From Oxytricha trifallax (lineage: Eukaryota > Ciliophora > Spirotrichea > Sporadotrichida > Oxytrichidae), in contig ARYC01017065.1 of assembly GCA_000711775.1 (NCBI GenBank), positions 62,001 through 126,000 of the forward strand: a stretch of DNA of 64,000 nucleotides, read 5' to 3'. Positions within the stretch are counted from its first letter, which is position 1; every line of letters starts with the position of its first letter. Positions 1 through 14,100 of this stretch are shown here, piece after piece. Made by a program: the position numbers and the translations under genes. The notes beneath the pieces were generated by a model. It did not search any database. It saw nothing but the letters and a program-made list of their open reading frames with translations, and had not been told where the DNA came from.

Positions 1-425
1 GGACAGAGGTCGCAGATTTCAACTAAAATGACAGAAGCTGGAGAAAAACGCTTACCGGTTCCACCGCTGCTGGGAAACGTAATCCCTGTCCTTTCACTGT
101 GGTAGCTTCAGCACCTTTAACCGGTGTGGGAGAAAAATCCTTATCGTTGGCATCAATGGTTTTCGTCTTCTCACTTTTGAGGGCAGAGCGTACCTTCATC
201 CTGCTCCCAATTACCTTGGAAACTGAACTCAAGGAAGTAGATCATCTAATCCCCGTAAATCTTAGGATCCAGCCCACTTGAAGAGTTTAGTAGTTGAAAG
301 ATTGAACGCCGCCGACTGTTCCTCGTGCGATTGCGCCTAGCCACACCCTACCTATTCTCGATAGGCCTTAGTGTAATAGAAAGCTCTATTAGAAAGTCCT
401 AAGTAAGGTTGGTCTTACCTAGCAA
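1..425. repeat. GC-rich dispersed repeat, copy 1 (left end outside window)
   Basis: This is a markedly GC-rich block in an AT-rich window. It aligns over about 400 bp, by eye at roughly 70% identity, with 51,990-52,440; shared stretches include CGCTTACC, TTCCACCGCTGCTG, CTTCATCCTGCTCCC, GCCTTAGTGTA and TCTATTAGAAAGTC. Both copies keep a similar short open frame on the minus strand (around 23-232 here), with residues such as DAND, FSPTP and EATT in register, so it may be a piece of a transposon ORF. No terminal repeats are visible and the left edge is cut by the window. The family is not recognised; a LINE or other non-coding mobile piece are both possible. Confidence 0.8.
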
Positions 426-429
426 TATG

Positions 430-2380
430 GTTTTTTTTAAAAATATAATATTTATTTATAAAATCAACTTATTTTGTATTAGCATCTTGAGAAAAATTGC
501 CATAAATATATATTTTATAAAGTCACATTTCATTTTGCGAATCATTCAAAAATTAAAAAAATCATGAACTTTCGTTTCAAATTATGTTTATAATTTTGTA
601 TAAAAATAAAACTATTTAATAAATGCTTTGAATATTTTGTTTTAAATATAATTTTAATATTTAGTTTAATCATAATTATTATTTTCGTGATTTAAAAATC
701 TTATTATAAAATATAATTTTTTTAGACTAAAATAAAATAATTAACAAAATATAATTTAATTAATACTATATTTTAGAAACTAGAATATAATAAAAAATAA
801 ATTAAATCTTATTCAAGAGATTTTTTATTATATTTTCATCAATTCTTCTAATTTATATATTATCTTTTAGGATCTGACTATTAACCCTAAAACAATTTTT
901 CAAATTATAAATTTGGAAGACATAAATTTAAATGAAAAATAATCAAGTGAGTTAAATTAATAATAAATTATGCTATTTATACTTTTTATTTTCATCTACC
1001 TTTTCTATATTATTATTTCAAATTTATTTTATTTAATAAAAAAAAAGCATAAAATTATTAACACAGGCATATAAAATCGATTTTAAGTAAACTTTTTATT
1101 ACTTAAAAAAAAATTTTTATTATGTAGAAAATAACAAAAGCAAAAGATTTGCAATTAAATATTAATTTTAGAAGTTACTTAGCGTTTTATGGTATTTAAA
1201 TTATTAATTCATCTCATGATTGAAAATAAAATATAAAATCTAAGTTTTGAAATTTAGACATTTAGAAACAAATGAATAGCATTTTAAATGTCCATTACTG
1301 CTTTTCATCAAAATCTGTAACTGAATTACTTTACTAATTTTTAGTAAAGAGTTATTTTAATTATTTAACTTCTTTAACAATAATTATAGGAATCTTCATT
1401 ATTTAAATAGAAAAATTATAATATATCAATAAAAAAATTTGAATGTCATAAATCATATACCCCATATTTATTAAATTTTGGCGAATTTTTTTATAAATGT
1501 CTTAAAAAAAGAAAAACTGTAAATATTAATTGATTTTTACCTCAGTCATAAATGTTAAAAATTTAAAAAAAATTAATTATCATAGTAGATGCAAATTTAA
1601 ATTAATTTATTATATTAATTGAATTTATGAGGATTTGTGAAAAGGCTAAGGAAAATTCAACCTATTTGAGCTATAATAGTTACTATTTTTTTAATTGTTT
1701 ATGCCTAAACTAATTTTACAAAAATTTTATTTATAAAGTAAATTTCTACTAATAAAAGTACAATTAATTTATCACTTTAAATTTTCCCAAGTTTAAAAGT
1801 TATTATCAATTATTAAAAAAATAAATATTTTCTCTTAAAATCATATAGTAAGAGTTTTAGGCTTAAAATATTAACTTTAATAAGCCATTCTCATTTTTCT
1901 TAAAATTATATACTTTATTTTAAAAATAAAAATTTCTTAAACTTACTGCAAATCCAGTTTTTGCTGAAATGACTAAATATAACCTATTGTCTTAATCATC
2001 GTCTATACAAAATTTAAAAATGATGGTTAACAGAATAGATAATAACAACTGTTATTTATTAAATATATAAGTATTCTAACAGATATAACCTCCCATCCTT
2101 AATAATACCCTATTTCATATGATAAATAAATTATCTAAGCCTGAATCTAGTTTATTCATGTTATCATCGGTTATATAATAATAAGATCATTTATTTTTTT
2201 TTAATAAATTTAGTTTATCATACCTTTCGTACTCTTTTAAATATACGCTTCTAATGAAAAATATATTTAAAAATAAAATTTGCTACAGATCTAATTACTC
2301 AATTCAGATTCACAAGATATAATTCGAAAAAGTATTGTGATAAATTTTTTACTTTTTCTAAACAAAATTTATGTAAGTGG
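430..2380. other. AT-rich stretch with no recognised gene
   Basis: About 80-85% A+T, with homopolymer runs and no stretch of balanced codon use on either strand. It is most likely germline-limited (eliminated) or intergenic DNA. I see no inverted repeat, RNA gene or protein motif in it. Confidence 0.5.
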
Positions 2381-2454
2381 TGGGTATAGATTTCGTTTTG
2401 AGTGGTGTATAGGGAAGAATAGGAAGGGGTATCAAAGTGACAACATATATTAAT

Positions 2455-5400
2455 ATGGAATTAATATTCCTAATAATTTTAACTTTGCATTTTACATGTT
2501 TGGAAGTACTCAAAATATCATCGACTGTATGTACAAAGCGCCTTCTTCTAGTAGAGTGTCTCTAATTCATGAACAAGCAAACTATATATTAGTAGTAAAA
2601 TTATCATTAAATATTTAAAATATAAGTTTATTCGAATAAAATACCACTTGCTACTCAGTTTATAAAATAAAATATATTTTAATGTACATATATAAAGTTA
2701 TGAACCCCTATAATTGATATGATATTATTAATAAATCGAGCGAAACTCTAGCAATATTTTATTATAATTTAAATAATAATTAAAAAGAAATGGGCTTAGA
2801 ATATTTTGATAAATTTGATGGTAATAAATATCATTTTTAATTAAATTTATCAAGATTATAAGTAGTTATAGAATCTGGATTTATTGGTTTTTCTGGTATA
2901 GATATTATGGATCAAATTACAAGTTAAGATATTTAAGATATAACTCACATAGTTTAAAATAAGCAATCTTGCTACTAAGTAGAAAGCTAAAATATTTCTG
3001 ACCAGTATCTAATTGCGAATTGTGCAACTTAATATTTCTTCAATTTTAATTGATTATTAAGAATATATTTAATACATTAATAATATTATATTAAAAATTA
3101 AAATTTAATAGAATAAAACAAAAATAACTCCATAGTATATCACCTTCAATTCAAATGCTTTAATGTCTAAATATGAAGATGATTTCTGTTTAGTCTAATT
3201 AGAATATAAAATATCAATTTGTTTTCATAATTTATAATCAATTTAAGGGGCAAATGTGGCACTAACTATTTAAAATCCTACAATAAGTAAAAACTTAAAC
3301 AAAAATTTACAAAAAATATTGATGTTTTTATCTTCAAACTTTAAATAATTTTATGAAAAACTTGAATAGTACATAACAATTTATAATTCCATCTACCATA
3401 GGCTTGTCACCAATTATGAAAATAAAAGAAAGACTTTAAATTAAAATGGATGTTAATATTATAATTAAGTATTTAGGATTAACTTAAATAAAAATGTATA
3501 AAACAGAACAGCTTTGTCTTCTTTCAACTCACCTTTATATAAATCTCCATCTGCATGAATTAATCTTCATATTTTTGTATTTCTATTCTTTGCTAAAGCC
3601 TCGTCCTCTCCCCCATAAAGTCTCTGTAGTATTGCTGAAAGAGTATGAAAATAAATTCAGATATCTAAAATGTTAATTGCAAAGTTTGTGTGAATGTATT
3701 CATGATGTGTTCGTCTAACTAGTTTTCCATTTTGATTTATAAATATTAATGTTAATATATCAATTTCCTATTATAAATTATGAATAGTTTATCAAGCATA
3801 AATTGAAGCAATTGATGGTGGGAGATGGTTATATGCTTAGTCTAATACATTTGATATAAATGTCAAAAATTGCCCTGATGATTATATCACAAATATGTTA
3901 ATCATATTAAATATTAAACAAATCACAATCATTAGACAGTATTATATATAAATATATCATAAATAAATTCTATTATTTAGTAGTTAGAGGTCGGATGCTA
4001 TTAAAATGAAACTTATAATTTTAGCTTAACGGATTTTTAAAGTAAAATCTATTACTTGAGTAAATTTGATTATGGTTTATATATTAACTTAAAATTATAA
4101 GTAGGATACTTAATTTATAAGTAAATGTTAGTTAAATACTTTAATAAGTTTATTAGTGCTTATGATCTTAAAAAATTCTTCATTATAAATAAAATTAATA
4201 TATTATAATTTTATCTAATTTATCGATAGAATAAGACCCACAATTAATTTATGATTAAATTAATAAAAAAATAATTTTTAAAATAGCATATTATTTGTCT
4301 AATTTAGCTTTTACTTCCCCAAATTCGAGTTGTAATATAATTTCTAAATTCAATAATGAAAGATAAATATTTATAATTGGTATTTATTTTTTTCCAATAA
4401 TTAATTTATAAATTTTGTTACCACAAGCCATGTTGGATGTTAATGTACAAAAGTGTTAGATTTAAACACTAATTCTACAGTCTTCAATTTGTTTTAAGAT
4501 ACAGACAAATTAATTGTAAATTGTGCATTTCAGGGTAGATTTTAAACTTAAGTTATTAATTATAAATTTAAGATTAAATTCATATAATATTAATGATTTA
4601 ATAAAGTTAATGTATATGACAATTAGAACGTTCTTAAAATTATTATAGATTTAATTTTTATAAAATGATTAAATAGATATTCTCAAAGGAGCTATTGATA
4701 TATTTGTAAATGCAGTGGAAAAAACACAGTATAATGATGTTAAAATACAATAACGAGATGATTGTTAGGTTGAAAATCTTATATTAAATATTAACTAATT
4801 ATTTTGGGAAATTATTAATTAGAATCCTAAAATTGTTTTTATAAACTATCTTTTAGTTACAATGAGAGAAAACTAGTAATTTTAATTGCCCAAATGTATT
4901 GAAAATTTAGTGAGATATAACAACCTAAGTCATTTTAATTATTTTTTATTTTATTAAAATCCTATATTAATTGCAAGCTAATTATCTAATTACTTACAAG
5001 TATAAGATCTTATGCTTCAGATAAAATAATTAATAAAGTAATTTAAATGCTAAAATATTCATTACATTTATTTTAGGAAATGCTAAAGTTGACATTTGAT
5101 TTTTATATATAAATATGTATTTAAATAAATATCATTTGATGAAAATCTAATTGATGGCACATATCCAATAACCCTGAAACTTCTTGATGAGAGATCTCAA
5201 CTTTACTCTTTATTTATTATAAAATAAATTTTCGAATAAGATATTGTTTAGATTTTTAAAATATACATAAAAACAATATAAAATCAATAAATTATACAAA
5301 AGGGAATGTAATTTAAAAATTATATTTATTCCTTGAAACAATTGACTCAAAAAAATATAAATTTTATATAGTTTCAGAGAAAATAATCCTTATCTTTATT

Positions 5401-8400
5401 AAATATTAGAGAGTTAAAAGCTACTATTAATTTTTATTTTAACTAAGTAGTTCATAAATCTTTATTTTATTAAATATATTTTCATTATTGAGATATAAAT
5501 TATATTATAGTTAATCCTGAAAATGTTAATAATATAATATAATTAAATTTAATAATACATTTTAACTCAGATATCTTAATAAATGTAGTAATTAATACTT
5601 TCTGGTACAAGAACTATAAGTAATGCAATTCTTAATAATCAAAATGTAAAGTTAGTATATTAGGCATCGACTAAAAAGGTTTATTAACTCTACAATTTTC
5701 TGATGATATTTTTGTTTATAAGTAATTAAACTACACAATATATTTAATCAAAATAACTTAATAATACATCTTTTTTAAGTATTACAAATAAATAAAGCAA
5801 TTCTATCTTTCAGAATAATAAATTAATAATTTAATATATATATAAAAATTAATTTTTACAACACAAATGTTACATAAGCACTCAATATCTAGCTAGATCC
5901 TTATTCAAACTATAGTAAATCAAATTTAAGTTCATTTAATGTTACTGACATGAATAGCAGATAAATTATGATTTTAAACATTTATTAATTAATTGCATCA
6001 TAATAGCTATAATAATATTAATTTTATTTAATATGATTTAACTGGAGTTTTCGGAACCATTATAAGTTTCTCAAGATTATGTAAGATTATTAATAAAAAA
6101 TTATTTTTTAGGACTTTGATAAAATAATTGTCGAATTTTTGGATCCCAAATATTTCTTAAATTTAAATAGCGAGCTCTTTGTTTATAAAAATCAGAAAAT
6201 TAGTGAATATATTCGAATTTAATCGCTAGATACTTAATTGTTAGTAAGATATATTAATTTAATATTAATTAAATTGGATCAAGGATTGTAGACTTCTTTT
6301 AAATTCTTTGGAAATGCTATTCAAGCTGGTATTTATGTTAATATGATTCTCCAAATTCTGCTTGGATTTTATTTTATTTTTTAATTTATTTTTAATTTTT
6401 TTATTTATTCACAATGAAGAGGATCTGGACATTCTATAAATTTCATTAATTGAATTTGTTTTATATTTATTATATAATTTATACATTAGCAAACATGATA
6501 TAAATAATTTCACACATACCACTATTGAGGTTTTCTCTTCCATATACTTTGACTGCCTGCTTGCAAGCTATTATAGATATTTCTAACATGTCAATTTTAC
6601 CAAAAGAGATTACTGAACCAGTAATTAACAAAATAACAGGTTTCTCTTAATCAGTAAATAAAAATTTTAGATATAACTTGATGGATATCTTTTGAAATTT
6701 CAACTTTTTTAAGATCATGTACAATTATTAACTTTAAAATCAATAAATTATAAACTAAATATTTTATTGAATTTTTAATTTAATTAACTCTATAAAGGTT
6801 TTCATAAGATAGAATTGCTTAAAGTATAATCTTGGTCGCTATCTTACTGATTATAATTTTGCTACTTATACTACTATTGATAGTCTTAGTTAAATTCTAA
6901 AAAAACAAGTAAAACTTAATGAAATGTTTAATTTAACTTATAGGTTGAAAGCTTTATTCTAAAAATTACTTGATATTATAAGATTCTCAACACTAATATA
7001 AAAATTTATAATTTTAAATAAATTTTATTAATTCAGCTATTTTTGAAATCTTACCTAAAAAATGTAATTTCTACTTCTATGCTGCTGTTTTTAAGCACAT
7101 AACTTTATTTTAAAATGTACATTTACATTAATTATTTGAATATATTACTTGATATCACTGCTTTAATTCTATTTGGTTTCTATTCAGTGATTCCATTTTT
7201 AATTTTGACCTTGTTAACTGTTAAAAAGCCTGAACTTCTCAATAAAGAATTCAAAGATAAATTTGGATCATTTTATCAAAACTAATATATTTTAGCTTTT
7301 TTTAACTTAGCACCTCTGCAATTTCAAGTTCTTACTATACACACTAGTATATACCTACTTAAAATAAAATTAAAAAATAAAAATTAGACTTTATATAATA
7401 CTTAGAAGGTACCTCTATGCATTAGTGATAAACTTAAAGATTTATTTTTAAATTAGAATTAATATAAATTAAATTGTTTAGTACTACTAAATGACTATTA
7501 ATCTCTTTAATACATATCTTGTTGTAGTATCAGTGCTTTGAATTACTTTTACTTAACAAATTTACTGCCATATGAACTCAGAAGAATATATTGATAAATT
7601 TTATTTTTATATATTTAGAAGAGATAACGTGATCGAAATATTCAATGAATTAGCAATTTTAGTCATATTTCTCTTTCTCATTGCTTTTTATAACTTATAA
7701 TTTAATAGTATATATAAAATATGAATGCATTTCATATTTATTTATCATAAATACAATTCTTTTAGCGAGCATTAATCAAATGTGTATGTCAGATAAGATA
7801 TGGGTTATTTTATTACAGTATTGATTTTGTCTGTAATTGTAATAAATATTCTGATATTTCTTTGGAGCATATTTTCATAGATTATTAAATCAATATATAT
7901 TAAGAATTAAAAATTAATATTTGAGTTATAAATAAATTATTTTAATATTTTAATTCCAATTCAGTTATTTTGATATAAATAGTATTAGAGTTTAATATGT
8001 CTATTATGATTTTCATTATTTTAGAGTAATTTAATGAGATTTATTTAAAAGAGATATTTTATAAATAATTATTTGCAAAATTATTTTACTAAACCAATTA
8101 TATTATATTCACTATTCTTAATATTTAGAAGTCAAATTATTTCTAATCAGTTATGCTTTTGCAATATATAAATTTAATATATATACATATTTGTAATTTA
8201 TAAATTATTGATAAAGTTAGAGAAAAAATCAAAATTTACAAGCAAAAATAACAATTAAATCTATAAAAGAATTTAGAAAAAGAACTTCAAAATATTGATA
8301 AAAAATTAAATGAACTAAAAAGAAATAATAAAAATAAGAAAAAAAGTTAGTATAAATAGTTTGAAAGACCTTCAAAGAAAGCTTAAACATTTAAGTATAA

Positions 8401-9180
8401 TAGAAGCAATAATGGTTTAGTGGATTAAAATGATTAATCAACTAGGATTATAGATTATAAGTTTAAAGATAAAGACACAGAAAGAAATTAATCATTTTAA
8501 TAAAGTTTAATTGTTTTTAAATATTCAGAGGTAAATAGAAGCAACTGATTTCAATTATAAGAATTCATATCAACTACTATTAAAACTTATAAATCGAAAG
8601 AATTCATTAACTAATTAAAAGAAACCAATTTCAATAAATAATCCAAATTATAACGATAATACTCTAGGGTTAGATAGGAATTCAAAAATTCTTAAAATTT
8701 TACAAAATAATGCAAATCTTAAGGATCTATAAGCTTTTGGAAGTTATTTTTATAGGGATATTTAATGCGCAGTTAAATTTTTTATCTTAATAATTGACAA
8801 TTTAATTAATTATTATAATTATTTAATACTTAAGTAAATTTATGATTTTTTTAAAGAAAGTTATAATACCAAATTTTAATCAACCATTAAGAACCTATGA
8901 AAATAAAGCAAATTAAATAAATAAAGATAGTTAAAATCAAGAAGTTAGTGAGATAAAGTTGGAAAAAACTATAAATACTCTTAAATCAAACTAAAATTTG
9001 TTTATTTAATTTAATTTCCCAAGTATTAAGATACCCTAAGAAGGAACTAAACATAAGAAAAAGATAAATGTATCAAAATAAAAACATGATTTCAGAAATA
9101 ATTTAACTAAAGATAAATCATTAAATGCAGCTCATACTAATTCTAATCTATTTTAAAATGAGTTTGATAGAAATTATTAT
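2455..9180 (+). CDS. Large membrane/surface protein, copy 1, broken into coding islands by IESs
   Basis: The likely start at 2455 begins with a signal-peptide-like leader (MELIFLIILTLHFTCLEV). Islands that read well with TAA/TAG as Gln lie near 3805-3900 (AIDGGRWLYAQSNTFDI), 4425-4540, 4680-4750, 5120-5215 (FDENLIDGTYPITLKLLDE), 6285-6400 (FGNAIQAGIYVNMILQ), 6530-6660, 7130-7330 (KEFKDKFGSFYQN), 7640-7880 (two hydrophobic segments) and a Lys/Asn-rich coiled-coil tail near 8220-9180. The same islands occur in the same order in the gene at about 11-20.4 kb, so this is one gene of a paralogous pair. The build (leader, beta-rich repeats, hydrophobic segments, charged tail) suggests a large surface protein with cadherin-like extracellular repeats. 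Exact IES limits were not resolved; the gene may be scrambled. No named family can be assigned with confidence. Confidence 0.5.
3490..3665 (-). other. Isolated coding-like fragment with a MORN-like motif
   Basis: On the minus strand, inside the AT-rich territory of the first large gene, one frame reads QQYYRDFMGERTRLQQRIE and an overlapping frame reads ADGDLYKGELKEDKAVLFY, which resembles a MORN repeat (GxxYxGE). Base composition is richer than the surroundings. It could be a coding segment of a scrambled gene whose other parts lie elsewhere, or a chance frame. Confidence 0.25.
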
Positions 9181-9199
9181 TATAAAATATTAAACTATT

Positions 9200-10900
9200 T
9201 CAGAGAATTAATTTTTAAACTTAGCATATATTACTATGTATTTTTGATATCGCTGAGTTCTTTATATTTTAATTTAAAAAATTATAAATAAATTTAATAT
9301 CTTTATTCACTTATTTTTAATAATTCAAATATAAATATTGTTAATAATTTATTAAAGCATTTGCTAATAATTTTGAACATTTAAAAATATTAATAATTAA
9401 AATCTAAAATAAATATATTTTATTATTAATTTTAAACAAAGAATTTTATTTAATATTTTCATAATTTTAGTCTGATCTTATATTTAAAATTTTATTTTTA
9501 AAAATTATGATAGGAAAAATACAGATACTTCAGATATACAGTTATTGTTCAATTTATAATTTTATTTTATATTATGAATATTTATTTAATTCAAATAATA
9601 TTATACATGAATTTTTGAAATTGAAGATTTATTTTAAATTAATTGAAAACTGAACATAATTAAAAATATATAGATTAAAAATGTATTACAAGAGGGACTC
9701 ACCTCTCCTCTAAATCAAGTAAATATTTTTCTTTTTTATCTTTATTTATTTAAAATTATCCATGCTTTTAGCATTTTTTTCATAATATTCGATAATATTT
9801 TTCTAAATTATCCTTGTTTATTGTTAAAGATAGCAAATAGTTTAGCATTTTCTAAAAAAAAATGTGATTGCTTAATAAGAGAGATTGCTCGAATAATATA
9901 TTATCGCATTTATCAAATATACAGAGTCAATCACTTTATAATAACTCGCATAATACTTGTTCACTCAAATAGAATTTTTTAGGAAAATATGATTAAAACA
10001 TATATCACAAAATTTAGTTAAACTCCAGTTAGTATTTCATTATGCACAAATGTATTTTTTTATATAAAATTATTTAGTGATTTTCGCAAATTAAACTAAA
10101 CATGCTTAATTATAACATTTTAATTACAGTTATTATTTATTTCAATTTTATAATTTCCAAATGTTTTGTATTTTATCAATAATAATGTTTGATAATATTA
10201 ACACCATCCATAATCTTTAATGAATCCCAAGTTCTCTCTGATTTTAGTCCTTAGCATAAAACATAGTAAAATTAAGAAATGAATTTATAAATAGGAAACT
10301 AGAGAGTTATTAAATTTGATAATAACGAAGATTATCATCCAATTGTCAAGAGAAATACTAAGTTATAATGATTTTTATATGACGCTTTAATAATAAAGTT
10401 TTATATTAATCTGATATTTATTTCTCATTGCATTCTATATGTTTATTTACATGTTAAAATTATATATAAAATAATTTGTGGTTTATTATTATTATTATTT
10501 AAAGCTGTACGGAATTAATTCTGGGGCTTAAGCCAGCCAGATATACAATTAGATATTCATACTTTGACAATTTGTGGTTTAATATTTCCTTTACCATGAA
10601 TTAGACAGGAAATACTAATTTATAAAATTGATTTTTATAAATCAATTAAATTAAAACAAAAACACAATTTATTAAGTCAAATTTTTAATTAGAACAAAAT
10701 GAAAACATATTGTTTTTATTTAATTTTAAGGTAAATTATTTTATATGATTTATAAATAATTATAAATTGAGAGATATTTTAAGACAATTTATGATAAAAT
10801 ATATGAGAATAATAAACTACTTTTATTAATATTAAAACTAAAAATAATGTGTTTATTGAAAAAATAAAAATAATAATGCTTTTCTTAGATTAAATCATTT
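9200..10900. other. AT-rich spacer between the two large paralogous genes
   Basis: No coding island is recognised on either strand. The one notable feature is the dispersed motif at 10,505-10,555, listed separately. Confidence 0.45.
10505..10555 (+). repeat. Dispersed ~45-bp repeat, copy in spacer
   Basis: This segment contains CTGGGGCTTAAGCCAGCCAG and matches, in inverted orientation, the segment at about 30,986-31,038 (CTGGGGCTTAAGTCAGCCAG), with similar flanking GGAATTAAT and TTAGAT. The second copy sits inside an IES upstream of a patatin gene, so the pair may mark a germline-limited repeat. Confidence 0.55.
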
Positions 10901-11179
10901 AAAAAACTCATAATTTAAGGCCATTAATTTGATGATAGAAGTAAAATATGAATTCTTTACTGCAGATTTTTTAAATATTTAATTCATAATTCAGTAAATA
11001 TATTAAATGATAAATTAATTGTTAAATCCTGAGTTAAAACTATATAATTAATAGTAGTAAGTGTACTAAATCTTTAATGTATATAATATATATTTCCTAT
11101 TATTAAATTGATGGATTCTTTAAAAACAGCCAATCGAAACCTAGTTTGGATATTCTTGCTTTTATTTTTTAAAATGTAT

Positions 11180-14100
11180 TTTATATGCTTCTATCCTTGT
11201 CTTTATTTGGAGCTTAAAGCAACACCATTCCATATGTTTTCTCAAATAATAACTATGATGTCATGATTAATGCTGCAGATTTTGACTCTAATTCAAATAT
11301 TATTTAATAGTTATTAAGTAAAATAAATGTTGGGAAGGGTGAATTTACTTAAGGTGTGATTTACTTATATAAAATTTGTATGAATTTTACTTCAATTTAA
11401 AATAAATTATTGAAAATGGTATATAACAAACATTCATTAAGAGTTTCAAAAATTGTAGAAACTGTATATATGTAAGATATATTGTATGAAAAAGATTTAG
11501 TAAAAACCAAAGAAATATCAGAGAGAAATTTATAAAGATTTATTTATATTAATTTTAAATGTTTTTGGTTAACATTACTTGGATCTCTATTCACACCATT
11601 CTTTACATTTTATTAGAGATGTTTATTTATGATAAAACACTTAAAAAAATAACAAAAAAATAAATAGTTAACCCCTATGCTGTTTTAAGTTTATAAATAA
11701 CTATATTATAATTTTGTTAAAAATATAGCGATTGTTGGAACTTTATTTAGCTCTATTGGAGTTTAATCTGCTTTCATTTACATTATTAAATTATACTTTT
11801 TTCTAACACATTTCTTTTTTTCAAATTATTATAATAAAGAATTAAATTCATTAGTTACCTTGTTAAAAGTGTTGGATAATTCACTTTGTAAATTTAAACA
11901 ACATAAACATACAGCTAAATAATCCTATAGTAACCTGCAGATTATCTCATCGCTGCCACTTTTGATTCTAATCAGCTATTGATAAAATATAAATGTTATT
12001 CTACTTATATTCAAATTTATAACTTTATTTTTGAAATAGAATAACATTGTTGTTTGAGTTTTTCTATTTTTATAAAAAACACCCTTTAAAATAATTTGTT
12101 AATTTATCAATTCTTAATTGTCTCAATTTATTATCTGACTATTCATTATTGTTTAATATGACATTAGATTTATAAATTAGCAATAGAATTTATAGTGGTT
12201 AAAATATCATCTAGGCAAATCACTTAATATTTCAGACCAGATCTTAGCTTTACAGACGATCAAGCAACACAAATAGTTACCTACTACACTAAAACATCAG
12301 ACTACTATGTATTTATTAATTTTATAAGTTAATTTTAAAATTATTTGAATGTCTTAATGCGGCCGTAGATTATAAATTTATATATTGTAAAATTACTTTA
12401 TTTTATTCCAGCAATGGGAGACACAAATGGATTAATTTTATAATATTGATTTACATCAACAACTTACACTTTGAAATGGAAATGCAGTTATCCATCTGGA
12501 GTCAATAAGTTTATTCCATTAATTAATGGCATTTTTATTAGTTCTGCAGGTTATGTACATTATAAAATAATTGAAATGCATTAACATATTAATCAAAAAT
12601 ATAATTTTTTACATTTGTTTGGAATATTTGATTCTAGACTTAATAAATTTAATTTTTTTATCTACTGACTTAGTATTGATTTAATTCTATTATAATTTTA
12701 TAGGAAATTTTACTATTGATAAAATATGATAGATTATGAAACATTAATAATCAAATTTATCATTTAGAAATATATATAATACAATTTAACGCTCAAATTC
12801 TTTTTTTATTCAATTTTGACAATAAATTACCTTTTAAGCGCAAGTCTACTAAAAATTTTATCTGAAATATTTTAAGTATTTTTAAAATAATATATTTAAA
12901 TTTTTTCCTCCAATTCTTAAACATTTGTGCAATAATCTAAATTTATTAATATTTTTCAATATTTTAGCTTTTCCAAGCACAAATTCGGTGAGTTAAACAT
13001 TTAATGTGAACTTGTATTAAACAAGCGTGGTAGAATCAAATTATGGAACCCTGAATTCAGCTCTATTCTATGACTCAATATCAGGACATCATGCCTGTAC
13101 GTCAAAAAGTGATAAGATTATTGTATACAATTTAGACATATCTAATACTGTTTTAGATCATTGAATTTATATATAAATTTATATCATTTAGCAATTTCAC
13201 TAGGATCGCTTTCAATAAACGATTGCATAATTTTAAATATATAATTTTATAGTTTAATAATTAAATTATTCAAGAAGTATGCTTAGTATTATTTAGAATT
13301 TTGCAATTTAAAATGTATAATAATGTAATTAAAAATCATTAATTATTCGAGATATATTTGATTAATATAAATATAATCCAAAATTAAATTATAATTTTTA
13401 GAGCATGTAACAAGTTAATTAATAAAATTTTAATTTAAATATAAGAAAACATATTCTAATCATTTTTTTTAAGGAAATAAAAATATTCTAAATATTATAT
13501 TATAGTAATATCTAATTAATACATGCCCAATTAATTGCCTTATATTAGATTTAATTTATTGAAATTGCAAATGTACTCAAATTCTCTTAAAGTCCAATAT
13601 TTAATATTACATTCTTTCGTTAATATTTTAAATTCTTGGCCACGCAGAAGGAGGCTCTATGGGAATAGTTATTAATCTGAAATTAAGTACTATGACAGGG
13701 AGCATACAAAAATAATATTCAATAGCAACTACTAACGATTTGGAGGGGGAATTTACTCAATAGAATATTTGATAGAGAATTTTCTTTAATTTTAAATTAA
13801 GAAATTGCTCTATGATCACTTTTCCTTTGAAAAAATTTCAATTAATTTGATGATAATTTTGGATTTAAAATTTTTAATTTATTTAATAATTAAATTTTAA
13901 TTACAGTAGATTATTCTAAAATAAGTAAAAACTAATTTTAAAAAATGATAATAATAATTAACTGATTACCAATAATTTTCATCTTTAGCAAAAAAAAAAG
14001 CATAAATACAGTCAATAATTAATTTTATAAAAATAAAAGAAAGCTTAATAAGAAAATCTCCTTTTTAAGATTCTTTTAAATAAAACTACCCAAAGATTTA

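Noticed and set aside
23-281. Short ORFs in the left GC-rich repeat as host genes.
   Set aside because: The region is a dispersed repeat and the frames end in TGA after 60-70 codons; they are better viewed as remnants of an element.
10440-10500. ATT repeats and other simple AT runs across 0.4-20 kb as satellite or CRISPR-like arrays.
   Set aside because: They are low-complexity runs without regular spacing or conserved units.
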